A stretch of DNA of 64,000 nt from positions 10,572,501 to 10,636,500 of the forward strand of contig NZ_JAQNDO010000001.1 in the NCBI RefSeq assembly GCF_028369105.1. The letters run 5' to 3'. The DNA is from Polyangium mundeleinium. GTDB lineage: Bacteria > Myxococcota_A > Polyangia > Polyangiales > Polyangiaceae. Of the stretch, positions 1 to 7,634 are shown piece by piece. Made by a program: the position numbers and the translations under genes. Each line of letters begins with the position of its first letter. The first letter of the stretch is position 1. Below the pieces are notes generated by a model. The model was not told the DNA's origin and searched no databases. It worked only from the letters and a program-made list of their open reading frames with translations.

Positions 1-3000
1 AACACGACCTGCAATGCCTCCGCCACGATCTCGGGCGATAGCGTGAACGACGGCGTCCACATCATCGCCTGATTGAAATGATGTATCTCTTCGGGGTCCT
101 TGTTCAGGAACCAATGCTGGCTCGGCGTCAGCGAAGCCCTGCCGGTCACCGCGCCCTGCTCCACCAAAGCTTCGCTCGAGCTGCGCGCCGCCGGCGAAAG
201 CTCCGCGACCGTCTGGTGCATGAACATGTCACGCACGGTCAAGTGCAAACCGGCTCGCTTGGCTCGCCCCACCACCTGGATCGCGAGGATCGAATCGCCT
301 CCGAGCGCGAAGAAGTTGTCGTGGATTCCCACGGGCGTGGCGCGCAGCACCTCCGACCAGATCTCCGTGAGCGCTTGTTCCGCTTCCGTGCGTGGCGCGG
401 CGTAGGCTGCCTCCGCGGCCTGTCGCGTGTCGTCCGGCGCAGGCAGCCGCCTGCGGTCCACCTTGCCGTTCGGCGAGAGCGGCAGCGCATCGAGGGAGAC
501 GAAGGCCGACGGGATCATGTAATCGGGGAGCCTGCATTGCAGGTGCTCGCGCAACGCGCCCGCCGCCGGCGCGCCGTCCTTCCCCACCACATAGGCGACG
601 ATTCGCTTGTCCCCCGGCGCATCCTCACGCGCCACGACGACGCACGACCCCACCGCGGCGTGCGAGCAGAGCGCCGCCTCGATTTCGCCTGTCTCGACTC
701 GGAACCCTCGGATCTTCACCTGGTGATCGGCGCGACCCAAAAACTCAAGCTCGCCGTCTTCGTTCCAGCGCGCGAGATCCCCGGTGCAGTACATCCGGGC
801 GCCAAGCTCCTTCGAGAAAGGATCCGGGACAAACCGCTCCGCCGTCATGCCAGGACGATTCAGATAGCCACGCGCCAGGCCCACCCCCGCGAGGTGGATC
901 TCCCCTGCCATTCCTATGGGCACGGGCCGCTTGGCGCCATCGAGCACGTGGATCTGCACGCCGTGAACCGGTCGGCCGATCGAAAAACTCTCCGGCCGCT
1001 CTGGATCAAAATAAGCTTGCGCACCGAAGATGCTGAACTCGGTAGGGCCGTAGGAGTTCAGCACGTTCCGGCCCTTCGCCCACTGCGCCGCGAGCGCGGG
1101 CGAGGTCGTGTCGCCCGCCAGCGTGATATGGCGCAGATGGGGTGCGCGACAGTTCAGCACCCGCAGCATCGCGGGCGGGATGAACGACACCGTGATCCCA
1201 CGGTTCTCCAGGCACTCTGCAATGCCCTCGACCGCGCCGGAGGCATTGCTCGGCAACACACACGCGGCGCCGTTGCACAGCGATATCATCCAGTCGATGA
1301 TCGCTCCGTCGAACGCCACCGCTGCGCTCTGCAACACGCGATCGCTCGGATGGATCACGAAGTGCTCGCGCTGGAATGCCACACGCGCGGCCAGCCCCCG
1401 GTGTTCGTTGATCACCGGCTTGGGTTTGCCCGTGGAGCCTGAGGTGAACACCACGTAATTCGCATGCTCGGGCTTGACGCCGCTCTCGGGGGGAGCATCC
1501 GGCTGCGACGCCCATTGCGTCGCGTCCGCGTCGAGCCGCACCATCGTCACACCGGACGCCGTGAACCGGTCCTCAAGGCTTTCGTGCGTCAGCAGCACCG
1601 GTGCCTGCGCTTCGGATAGCAGGAGCGAGAGCCTGTCCGCCGGATATGCCGGATCCAGCGGCACGAATGCGCCGCCTGCCTTCAGGATCCCGACCAGGCC
1701 CACCACCATGTCGAACGACCGCTCCACGCACAGCGCCACGCGCACCTCGGGCCCAACGCCGAGAGAGCGAAGGTGGTGCGCCAGCCGGTTCGCCTGCGCC
1801 TCGAATTCACCATAGCTGAGCTGCCGGCCGTCCTGCTCGAGGGCCACGGCCCCCGGCGCCTTCGCCGCCTGCTCCGCCATGAGCTCGTGAATGCACCGCG
1901 CGGCGGGGTCCACTTTGGGCGTGTCGTTCCACGCGGCGAGTTTCTCCGTCTCCTCTTCAGTCAAGAGGTCCAAGTCCGACAAACGTTTGTCTGGGTGCGT
2001 CGCGGCATCCGTCACCACCGTCCGCAGATGCCCGCACAACCGCTCCGCTGCCGTGCGCGAGACACGCCTCGTGTCGTACAGGACCTCCACGACGGTCCCC
2101 TCGGCGCCGTGGCGGACGGTCACGGCGAGCGCGTTCTTCGCCGTCGTCACGCCCTCCGGCACCGCGCCGAGCAGCGGTGACCAGCCGGCCGCATCTCCGG
2201 TGCTCGGCGGCGTCACCTCGAAGAAGGTCACGTCGAACAGCGGGTTCTCGCCGGCCTGCCGCGAGAGCCCCTGGTCCTGGACCACGACGTCGAATGGCAG
2301 CGCCTGGTGTTCGTACGCGTCCAGCGAAGTCCGCCGCGCACGCGAGAGCAGCTCGGCAAACGTCGGGTCTCCCGAGAGGTCGGTCCGCAGCACAACCGTA
2401 TTCGTGAAAAACCCGAGCATCGCCTCGGTCCCAGCGACCTGGCGATTCGCGAGGACCGCACCGAGGCCGAAGTCCGTCTGCCGGCTGTACCGAGAAAACA
2501 CAGCCGCCAGGGCCGCATACCAGGCCATGAAGGGGGTCGCGTTGCTTTCGTGCGAGAGCGCCTGCATTCGGCGGCTCGTCTCCGGCGACAAATGAAGCGA
2601 GACGCACCCTTCCGGCCCCGAGCCTGCGTCCGAGGGAGGAGAAACCATCGACAGGTCGAGCCGCGGTACGCCGGAGAGAGAATCTTTCCAATAGGCCCGC
2701 GACGCCGCGAGCCCGTCGCTGGCGAGCGCCGACTGCTCTGCGCGCGCATAATCCGAAGAATGGTAGACAAGGGGAGGCAGCGCGGCCGTCCCGCCGCGGC
2801 GCGACGCCTCGTACAGGGACGAGAGCTCCGCGAGCAAGAGCCCCCACGACCATTCATCCGTGATAACGTGGTGCTGGTGCACGACGACGACATGCCTGTC
2901 CGCGGCCGTCTTCACGGCCAGGACCCGGGTCAGCGGGCCACGCTCCAGGTCGAAGCGGGTCTCGACCTCCGCGGCGAGCAGCACCCGGAATGCGGCATCG

Positions 3001-5273
3001 CGCTCTGCTTCGGGCAGGGACGAGACGTCTTCCACGCGAATCGGAATGGCCACGTCGTCCGACACGCGCCGCCTCGGCGTGCCGTCCACCTCCGGATACG
3101 TCGTGCGAAGGATTTCGTGGCGCAATGCCAACGCGCGTACGCTTTCGTGGAGCGCCGGAACTGAGAGCGCGGACACCACCTCGAATACGTGCGGGATCTG
3201 GTACGACCTCGCCTCCGGCGACAGCTTCTCCAAAAACCAGATGCGGCGCTCCGTGCCCGACAGGCCCTCATGAGGAGCCTCGCCCTCCGCGCGTGGCGAG
3301 AGGCGGATTTGCGGCGCAAACGCCGGTCGCTCTGCCCTCGTGTCACAAATTGCCGAAAGCGCCTCGATCGTCGGATGGCGAAACACCGTCGCTACACTCA
3401 GCGCGCCCCCGATCCGCGCCTCGATGGCGGACACGAGGCGAAAGGCCAGGAGCGAATGGCCGCCGAGCCGGAAGAAATTGTCTTTGACCCCGATGGGTCG
3501 CACGTCGAGCAACTCTTCCCAAATGGCTACGAGCGCGCGCTCCGTCTCGGTCCGCGGCGCCACGTACGACGTCTCCGCCTCGCCGCGCGTCGCCTCGGGC
3601 GACGGCAGCGCCTTGCGGTCCACCTTGCCGCTCGGATTCAGCGGCAGCTCCGTCAGCCGCACGAACGCTGACGGCACCATATACTCCGGCAATGTCGCGC
3701 TCAGGTGCTCACGCAATGCGCCCGGCGCCCACCCCTCCTCCGCTGCAACCACGTACCCCACCAGCCGCTTGTCGCCCGACGCGTCCTCCCGCGCCACCAC
3801 CACGCTGCCGCGCACCGACCCGTGCGTCGCGAGCGCCGCCTCGATCTCGCCGAGCTCGATCCGGAACCCGCGGACCTTCACCTGGTGGTCGATGCGGCCC
3901 AGGAATTCAAGCTCCCCGTCCTCCCTCCAGCACGCCAGGTCGCCCGTGCGATACATCCGCACGCCCGCCTCGGGCGAAAACGGGTCTGGAACGAATCGCT
4001 CCGCCGTCAGCTCGGACCGATTCAGGTAGCCGCGAGCGAGCTGCACGCCCGACAGGTACAGCTCCCCCGCTACGCCCACGGGCACCGGGCGCAAATCGTC
4101 GTCGAGCACGTACGTGCGCGTGTTGTCGATCGGACGCCCGATCGGCACCGGCCCCTCCTCGTCCGCCCGGCAGGCGTGGCTCGTCACATCAATGGCCGCC
4201 TCCGTAGGGCCATACAGATTGTGGAGCTCGCCCTTGCTGCCCCCATACCAGGACCCACGCAGGTGCGCCGGCAGCGCCTCGCCGCTCGCGAATACCAGCC
4301 GCAGCGACGCGCGCTCCCGGGGCTCCGTCGCCGCCAGGAACACGCCGAACATCGACGGCACGAAATGCGTCACCGTGACGCCGCGCTCCTCCATGAGCGC
4401 AGCAAGATAACGCGGATCCTTGTGCCCCTCGGGCGCCGCAATCACCATGCGCGCGCCCTCCAAAAGCGGCCACCACAATTCCCAGCCTGACACGTCGAAC
4501 GACAGCGGCGTCTTCTGCAAGACCGCGTCGCTCGCCTTCAGACCGTAGGCGCGCTGCATCCAGCGCAGGCGATTGTCGAGCCCGCGATGCGTGTTCAGCA
4601 CACCTTTCGGCCGACCCGTCGAGCCTGAGGTGTAAATCACGTACATCGCATTGCCCGGCCCTACCTCCACGTCGGGCGGCGTGACCGGCTGCTCCTGCCA
4701 GCGGGCCGCGCCTGCATCGAGGTAGACCGTGACAACCTCATGCGCGGGCAGCCTCCCCTCCAGGCGCTCCTGGGTCAGCAGCACCGCCGGACGCGCGTCC
4801 GTCAGCATGTAGGCCAGCCGTTCCCGCGGATAACCAGGGTCGAGCGGCACGTACGCGCCACCCGCCTTCAGAATGCCGAGCAGCCCCACCACCATCTCCA
4901 GCGAACGCTCGACGCACAGCCCGACCCGCACCTCCGGGCCCACGCACAGCCCGCGCAGGTGGTGGGCGAGCTGATTCGAGCGCTGGTCGAGCTCCCGATA
5001 GGTGAGCTCGTGCTCGCCGAACACCAATGCCACGGCATCAGGCGTCCGCGCGACCTGCTCCTCGAAGAGCTCGTGAATGCACTTGCACTCCGGATACGTC
5101 ACCGCCGTGTTGTTCCACGCCGCCAGCAGGCGCAGCTCGTCGGAGGTGAGCAGGGGCAAGCGCCCCATCGGGCACGCCGGCTCGGCGTGCTCCTCGTTCC
5201 AACGCGCCCCAAGGTCGCCGCGGCGGCCTGCGTCCTGACTCCGAATGCATCCGCTCTCGTCGTGCATGCTCAT
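1..5273 (-). CDS. Non-ribosomal peptide synthetase, loading module plus second module (3' end outside window)
   Basis: Start ATG at 5273; the frame is open to the left edge, so the C-terminus is missing. There is no condensation domain before the first adenylation domain, so this is an initiating A-PCP module. Approximate order on the minus strand: A1 (5130-3640), PCP1 with GGHS (about 3580-3380), C2 (about 3290-1990), A2 (1920-480), PCP2 with GGDS (about 410-200), then the start of an epimerization-like domain (LTPSQHWFL, HHFNQAM). A1 shows STGRPKG and FDVSGWE. Lined up by eye to GrsA, its pocket residues read D-V-W-H-F-S-L-I-D, close to the known serine code DVWHLSLID. The A2 pocket reads D-G-I-F-T-A-S-I-F, which I cannot assign. 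C2 carries HHVITDEWS, that is HHxxxDE instead of HHxxxDG. The GGDS-type PCP followed by an E-like domain suggests a D-configured second residue. It follows mbtH, a thioesterase and a DUF697 gene in one operon. Confidence 0.93.
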   Translation of the reverse strand, partial: MSMHDESGCIRSQDAGRRGDLGARWNEEHAEPACPMGRLPLLTSDELRLLAAWNNTAVTYPECKCIHELFEEQVARTPDAVALVFGEHELTYRELDQRSNQLAHHLRGLCVGPEVRVGLCVERSLEMVVGLLGILKAGGAYVPLDPGYPRERLAYMLTDARPAVLLTQERLEGRLPAHEVVTVYLDAGAARWQEQPVTPPDVEVGPGNAMYVIYTSGSTGRPKGVLNTHRGLDNRLRWMQRAYGLKASDAVLQKTPLSFDVSGWELWWPLLEGARMVIAAPEGHKDPRYLAALMEERGVTVTHFVPSMFGVFLAATEPRERASLRLVFASGEALPAHLRGSWYGGSKGELHNLYGPTEAAIDVTSHACRADEEGPVPIGRPIDNTRTYVLDDDLRPVPVGVAGELYLSGVQLARGYLNRSELTAERFVPDPFSPEAGVRMYRTGDLACWREDGELEFLGRIDHQVKVRGFRIELGEIEAALATHGSVRGSVVVAREDASGDKRLVGYVVAAEEGWAPGALREHLSATLPEYMVPSAFVRLTELPLNPSGKVDRKALPSPEATRGEAETSYVAPRTETERALVAIWEELLDVRPIGVKDNFFRLGGHSLLAFRLVSAIEARIGGALSVATVFRHPTIEALSAICDTRAERPAFAPQIRLSPRAEGEAPHEGLSGTERRIWFLEKLSPEARSYQIPHVFEVVSALSVPALHESVRALALRHEILRTTYPEVDGTPRRRVSDDVAIPIRVEDVSSLPEAERDAAFRVLLAAEVETRFDLERGPLTRVLAVKTAADRHVVVVHQHHVITDEWSWGLLLAELSSLYEASRRGGTAALPPLVYHSSDYARAEQSALASDGLAASRAYWKDSLSGVPRLDLSMVSPPSDAGSGPEGCVSLHLSPETSRRMQALSHESNATPFMAWYAALAAVFSRYSRQTDFGLGAVLANRQVAGTEAMLGFFTNTVVLRTDLSGDPTFAELLSRARRTSLDAYEHQALPFDVVVQDQGLSRQAGENPLFDVTFFEVTPPSTGDAAGWSPLLGAVPEGVTTAKNALAVTVRHGAEGTVVEVLYDTRRVSRTAAERLCGHLRTVVTDAATHPDKRLSDLDLLTEEETEKLAAWNDTPKVDPAARCIHELMAEQAAKAPGAVALEQDGRQLSYGEFEAQANRLAHHLRSLGVGPEVRVALCVERSFDMVVGLVGILKAGGAFVPLDPAYPADRLSLLLSEAQAPVLLTHESLEDRFTASGVTMVRLDADATQWASQPDAPPESGVKPEHANYVVFTSGSTGKPKPVINEHRGLAARVAFQREHFVIHPSDRVLQSAAVAFDGAIIDWMISLCNGAACVLPSNASGAVEGIAECLENRGITVSFIPPAMLRVLNCRAPHLRHITLAGDTTSPALAAQWAKGRNVLNSYGPTEFSIFGAQAYFDPERPESFSIGRPVHGVQIHVLDGAKRPVPIGMAGEIHLAGVGLARGYLNRPGMTAERFVPDPFSKELGARMYCTGDLARWNEDGELEFLGRADHQVKIRGFRVETGEIEAALCSHAAVGSCVVVAREDAPGDKRIVAYVVGKDGAPAAGALREHLQCRLPDYMIPSAFVSLDALPLSPNGKVDRRRLPAPDDTRQAAEAAYAAPRTEAEQALTEIWSEVLRATPVGIHDNFFALGGDSILAIQVVGRAKRAGLHLTVRDMFMHQTVAELSPAARSSSEALVEQGAVTGRASLTPSQHWFLNKDPEEIHHFNQAMMWTPSFTLSPEIVAEALQVV

Positions 5274-5331
5274 CGTATGTCGTGATTGCGTCTCTTGATA
5301 TCCATCCGAGCCCGAGGATCGACCGGCAGGC

Positions 5332-5844
5332 CTACGGCTCCTGCTGCATCGTGGCGACCGTCTCCTTGGCTTTCTCGAACTCCGACCTAAAATGCGACCT
5401 CATGGCGTTCGGATCGAAATCGAGGAACGTACCACCGGTCTCGAAATGCATCGTAAATACCTTGCCAAGCGCATACGTGGCCGCGCCCGCGACGAGCGGC
5501 GTCGAGATGAGCCCGAGAGCCGTGCCGACCACGGGGACGAGCTTGACGAGTCCGTATCCGAGCGTGGCTCCCACGCCCACGCTCCAGGTGCTGGAGATGA
5601 GGGAACCAACGAGCATTGTCACGACCTCATGGGTGAACTTCACCTCGTAAAGGTCGGCGAGCTCCCTCAGCATCTTGAGCTGAACACCCTTGATTGCGAC
5701 GAAGTCGGCGACCGGCACGGGAAGGACGCCCGCCACGAGCGCCCATAAGACGTTCCGCCGTATGATCGCCTCCGCCCGGCCGGCGCGCGAATCGTCCTTG
5801 GTGAACGTCTTGGTTCGATCAGCCTTCGTAGCCTCGCCTGCCAT
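5332..5844 (-). CDS. DUF697-family membrane protein inside the NRPS operon
   Basis: 170 residues from an ATG at 5844. A short charged, basic N-terminus (about 25 residues) is followed by hydrophobic segments around residues 33-55 (ALVAGVLPVPVADFVAIKG) and 82-130 (SVGVGATLGYGLVKLVPVVG), and a charged tail. The P-V-x-D-F-x-A-I pattern followed by LKMLRELADLYEV is typical of DUF697 domains, small membrane modules often fused or adjacent to GTPases. No GTPase is present here. It lies 30 bp after the thioesterase gene and 58 bp before the NRPS start, on the same strand, so it is very likely co-transcribed with them. DUF697 is not a known NRPS helper. A role in product handling at the membrane or immunity is only a guess. 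Confidence 0.8.
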   Translation of the reverse strand: MAGEATKADRTKTFTKDDSRAGRAEAIIRRNVLWALVAGVLPVPVADFVAIKGVQLKMLRELADLYEVKFTHEVVTMLVGSLISSTWSVGVGATLGYGLVKLVPVVGTALGLISTPLVAGAATYALGKVFTMHFETGGTFLDFDPNAMRSHFRSEFEKAKETVATMQQEP

Positions 5845-5874
5845 AGTCGCGCTCTCTATGCACCAATATCCAAT

Positions 5875-6636
5875 TTACACTTCACCGCGCGAGGCTCCCT
5901 CGAAGGCCTGCCCGACCACGCGCAGCACAGCCGCCTCGGCGGAATGCAGAAAGAAATGGTCGCCCTCGAGGATGCTGAGCGCAAATGGTCCTTTCGTGTG
6001 CTCGCGCCACCCTTCGAGCTGCGCCGACGGCACCGTGTCGTCCTTCGTGCCTCCGATTGCGGTCAGCGGAACATCGAGAGGCTCTGCCGGCACGTGGCGG
6101 TAGGACCGAAGGAGCTCGAAGTCCGCCCGGAAAATAGGCACGAGCAGCTCCATGAGCCCCGGCTCGGCCAGAACGCTCGCGGGCGTTCCGCCATAACGTC
6201 GGATGCAGGAGAGGATGTACGCGTCGGTCAGCTCGCCGGTGGGTGGGTAGGAGTCCGGGATCTGCGCCGCGCGGCGGCCGGAAATGAAAAGGTGCATCGG
6301 CGCCGGAAAGCCGCGCGCGCGCAGCCAGTGGCAAAGCGAAAACGCGACGAGCCCGCCCATGCTGTGCCCGAACATCACGAAAGGGATGCGGCTAGGGGCG
6401 AGCGTCTGCCCGAGCGCCTCCACCAGGGGCTTTAGCCTCGTGATGGGCGCCTCGCGGATTCGCGGCCCTCGGCCTGGAAGCTGCGCGGCGACGAGTTCCA
6501 CGTCGGGCGACAGGTGAGCGGACCAGGTCCTGAAGACCATCGCGTTCGCCCCCGCATAGGGGAAGCAAAAGAGCCGCGCCCGCGGCAATGCCACGGGCCT
6601 GGGCCTCCAGAACCACGCGCCCGGGATCGGCTCCAT
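5875..6636 (-). CDS. Type II (external) thioesterase of the NRPS cluster
   Basis: 253 residues, the normal length for a stand-alone NRPS/PKS editing thioesterase of the alpha/beta-hydrolase fold. The start ATG at 6636 lies 12 bp after the mbtH stop. The N-terminal LFCFPYAGANAMVF strand-loop is characteristic. The nucleophile elbow is GHSMGG with Ser at about residue 92. The acid is probably Asp199 or Asp200 in GGTKDD, and the catalytic His is in GDHFFLH at about residue 227. Such enzymes hydrolyse misprimed acyl or aminoacyl groups from carrier-protein phosphopantetheine arms. Its position between mbtH and the NRPS genes supports a housekeeping role for this assembly line. All triad residues are visible, so it should be active. 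Confidence 0.95.
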   Translation of the reverse strand: MEPIPGAWFWRPRPVALPRARLFCFPYAGANAMVFRTWSAHLSPDVELVAAQLPGRGPRIREAPITRLKPLVEALGQTLAPSRIPFVMFGHSMGGLVAFSLCHWLRARGFPAPMHLFISGRRAAQIPDSYPPTGELTDAYILSCIRRYGGTPASVLAEPGLMELLVPIFRADFELLRSYRHVPAEPLDVPLTAIGGTKDDTVPSAQLEGWREHTKGPFALSILEGDHFFLHSAEAAVLRVVGQAFEGASRGEV

Positions 6637-6648
6637 GGGGTCGGCGAC

Positions 6649-6882
6649 TCAGGCCTGCGACTTGGCCGCAGCCGCAGCCGCGTCCATCTGCTTGCGCAGG
6701 CTGAGCGGCCGCATGTCGGTCCAAACCTCCTCGATATACTGGAGGCACTCCGCGCGCTTCCCGCTCTTCCCCGCCAGGCGCCAGCCCGCAGGGATCTCCC
6801 GGCCGGCGGGCCAGATCGAGTATTGCTCCTCGTGGTTCACGACCACCTCGAAGGTGGTATCTGCGTCGTCGAAGACACTCAT
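6649..6882 (-). CDS. MbtH-like adenylation-domain activator
   Basis: 77 residues starting at the ATG at 6882. An upstream in-frame extension exists, but MSVFDD is the usual start of the family and AGAGGA-like bases precede this ATG at a good distance. The conserved signature is complete: [17 protein letters not shown], then [15 protein letters not shown] with the invariant tryptophans. MbtH proteins bind A domains of NRPSs and are needed for their solubility or adenylation activity. It is the first gene of the operon mbtH, thioesterase, DUF697, NRPS, so its promoter should lie in 6883-7365. The C-terminus after residue 68 is an Ala-rich tail. Confidence 0.95.
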   Translation of the reverse strand: MSVFDDADTTFEVVVNHEEQYSIWPAGREIPAGWRLAGKSGKRAECLQYIEEVWTDMRPLSLRKQMDAAAAAAKSQA

Positions 6883-7634
6883 CGTGGGTCCTCTTGCGAC
6901 CCCCGGCGTCGAAAGGTCGCCTCGGGATGCGCTGATGTGAATCGATCGCCGGCAAGCGTCGCCCAACAGGGCGGTGACACTGCCGCTGACGACGAACGTT
7001 TGTCTTGGCGCACGCTCGGGGGGCGCCTTTTGCTATCCAGGTTCTCTTTGGGTAGACGTTACGCCCGCGACGTAGCAAGCGCGGTGCCAGCCCATGATAG
7101 GTCTTGCTTGTGCATCGGAGATCGACCTGGCCGCATCCTGTGGTATGACAGCATGGGATGACAGCAGGCCGTTGCCCTCGAACCACCAACCCGCGCAGGT
7201 TGCAGGACGCGATCGAGCGCGCCGGGGCTTTCTAGCGGCGAACAGCGCAGCGAGGCGAAACGCGCGTCGGTGCCTTCGGCCGGGTGCGACCCTCGGGTGG
7301 CCTGGGCCTACCGAGCCGGGGCGTCCCATCGTTCTTTGGAAATGCGACCTACCCTGGCCCGACCGCTGTAACAGGACCTGTAACAGGGCCCTGTTACAGG
7401 TCCTGTTACAGGTCCTGTACGCATCCGTCGGCAGCGCTCGGCCGGTGGCCGCCTCCTTACCGTAAGCGCACGCTCACCGACGAATTTGTGTTCTCGTTCG
7501 GAAAGGTGGCCCAAGCGTTGCAAGGCGCACGCTCGAAGCAGCCACGACGGATCCCCGAGGTGTCCCGCGGCTCGCCATCTCCCATAGCATCGTCGACCAT
7601 CCGGAGCGCAACGGCGAATCCACAGGGTGAACTC
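6883..7634. other. Divergent intergenic region between mbtH operon and multicopper oxidase
   Basis: 752 bases with no convincing gene. It must contain the promoter of the leftward NRPS operon and of the rightward oxidase gene. The only strong structure is the 46-bp palindrome at 7366-7411. A long in-frame extension of the oxidase to an ATG at 7284 exists, but it would translate the palindrome as a low-complexity Thr-Gly-Pro/Cys-Tyr-Arg stretch ahead of the real signal peptide, so I reject it. No clear -35/-10 or sigma54 box was recognised. Confidence 0.6.
7366..7411. repeat. 46-bp perfect palindrome built of CTGTAACAGG units (candidate operator)
   Basis: Two 23-base arms (7366-7388 and 7389-7411) are exact reverse complements, centred on GGGCCC at 7386-7391. 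Each arm holds two copies of a CTGTTACAG unit (reverse complement CTGTAACAG), so the element contains four half-sites about 11 bases apart, one helical turn. A further partial copy (GGTCCTGTAC) follows immediately. It lies about 220 bases upstream of the multicopper oxidase GTG start. The helical phasing suggests cooperative binding of a dimeric or tetrameric regulator. A transcribed strong hairpin is the alternative. Confidence 0.85.

Noticed and set aside
78-1442. A 454-codon plus-strand open frame at the left edge
   Set aside because: Shadow of the NRPS adenylation domain on the minus strand.
7284-7634. Upstream extension of the multicopper oxidase
   Set aside because: It would put a palindrome-encoded low-complexity stretch before a clear Tat signal; the GTG at 7635 is a better start.
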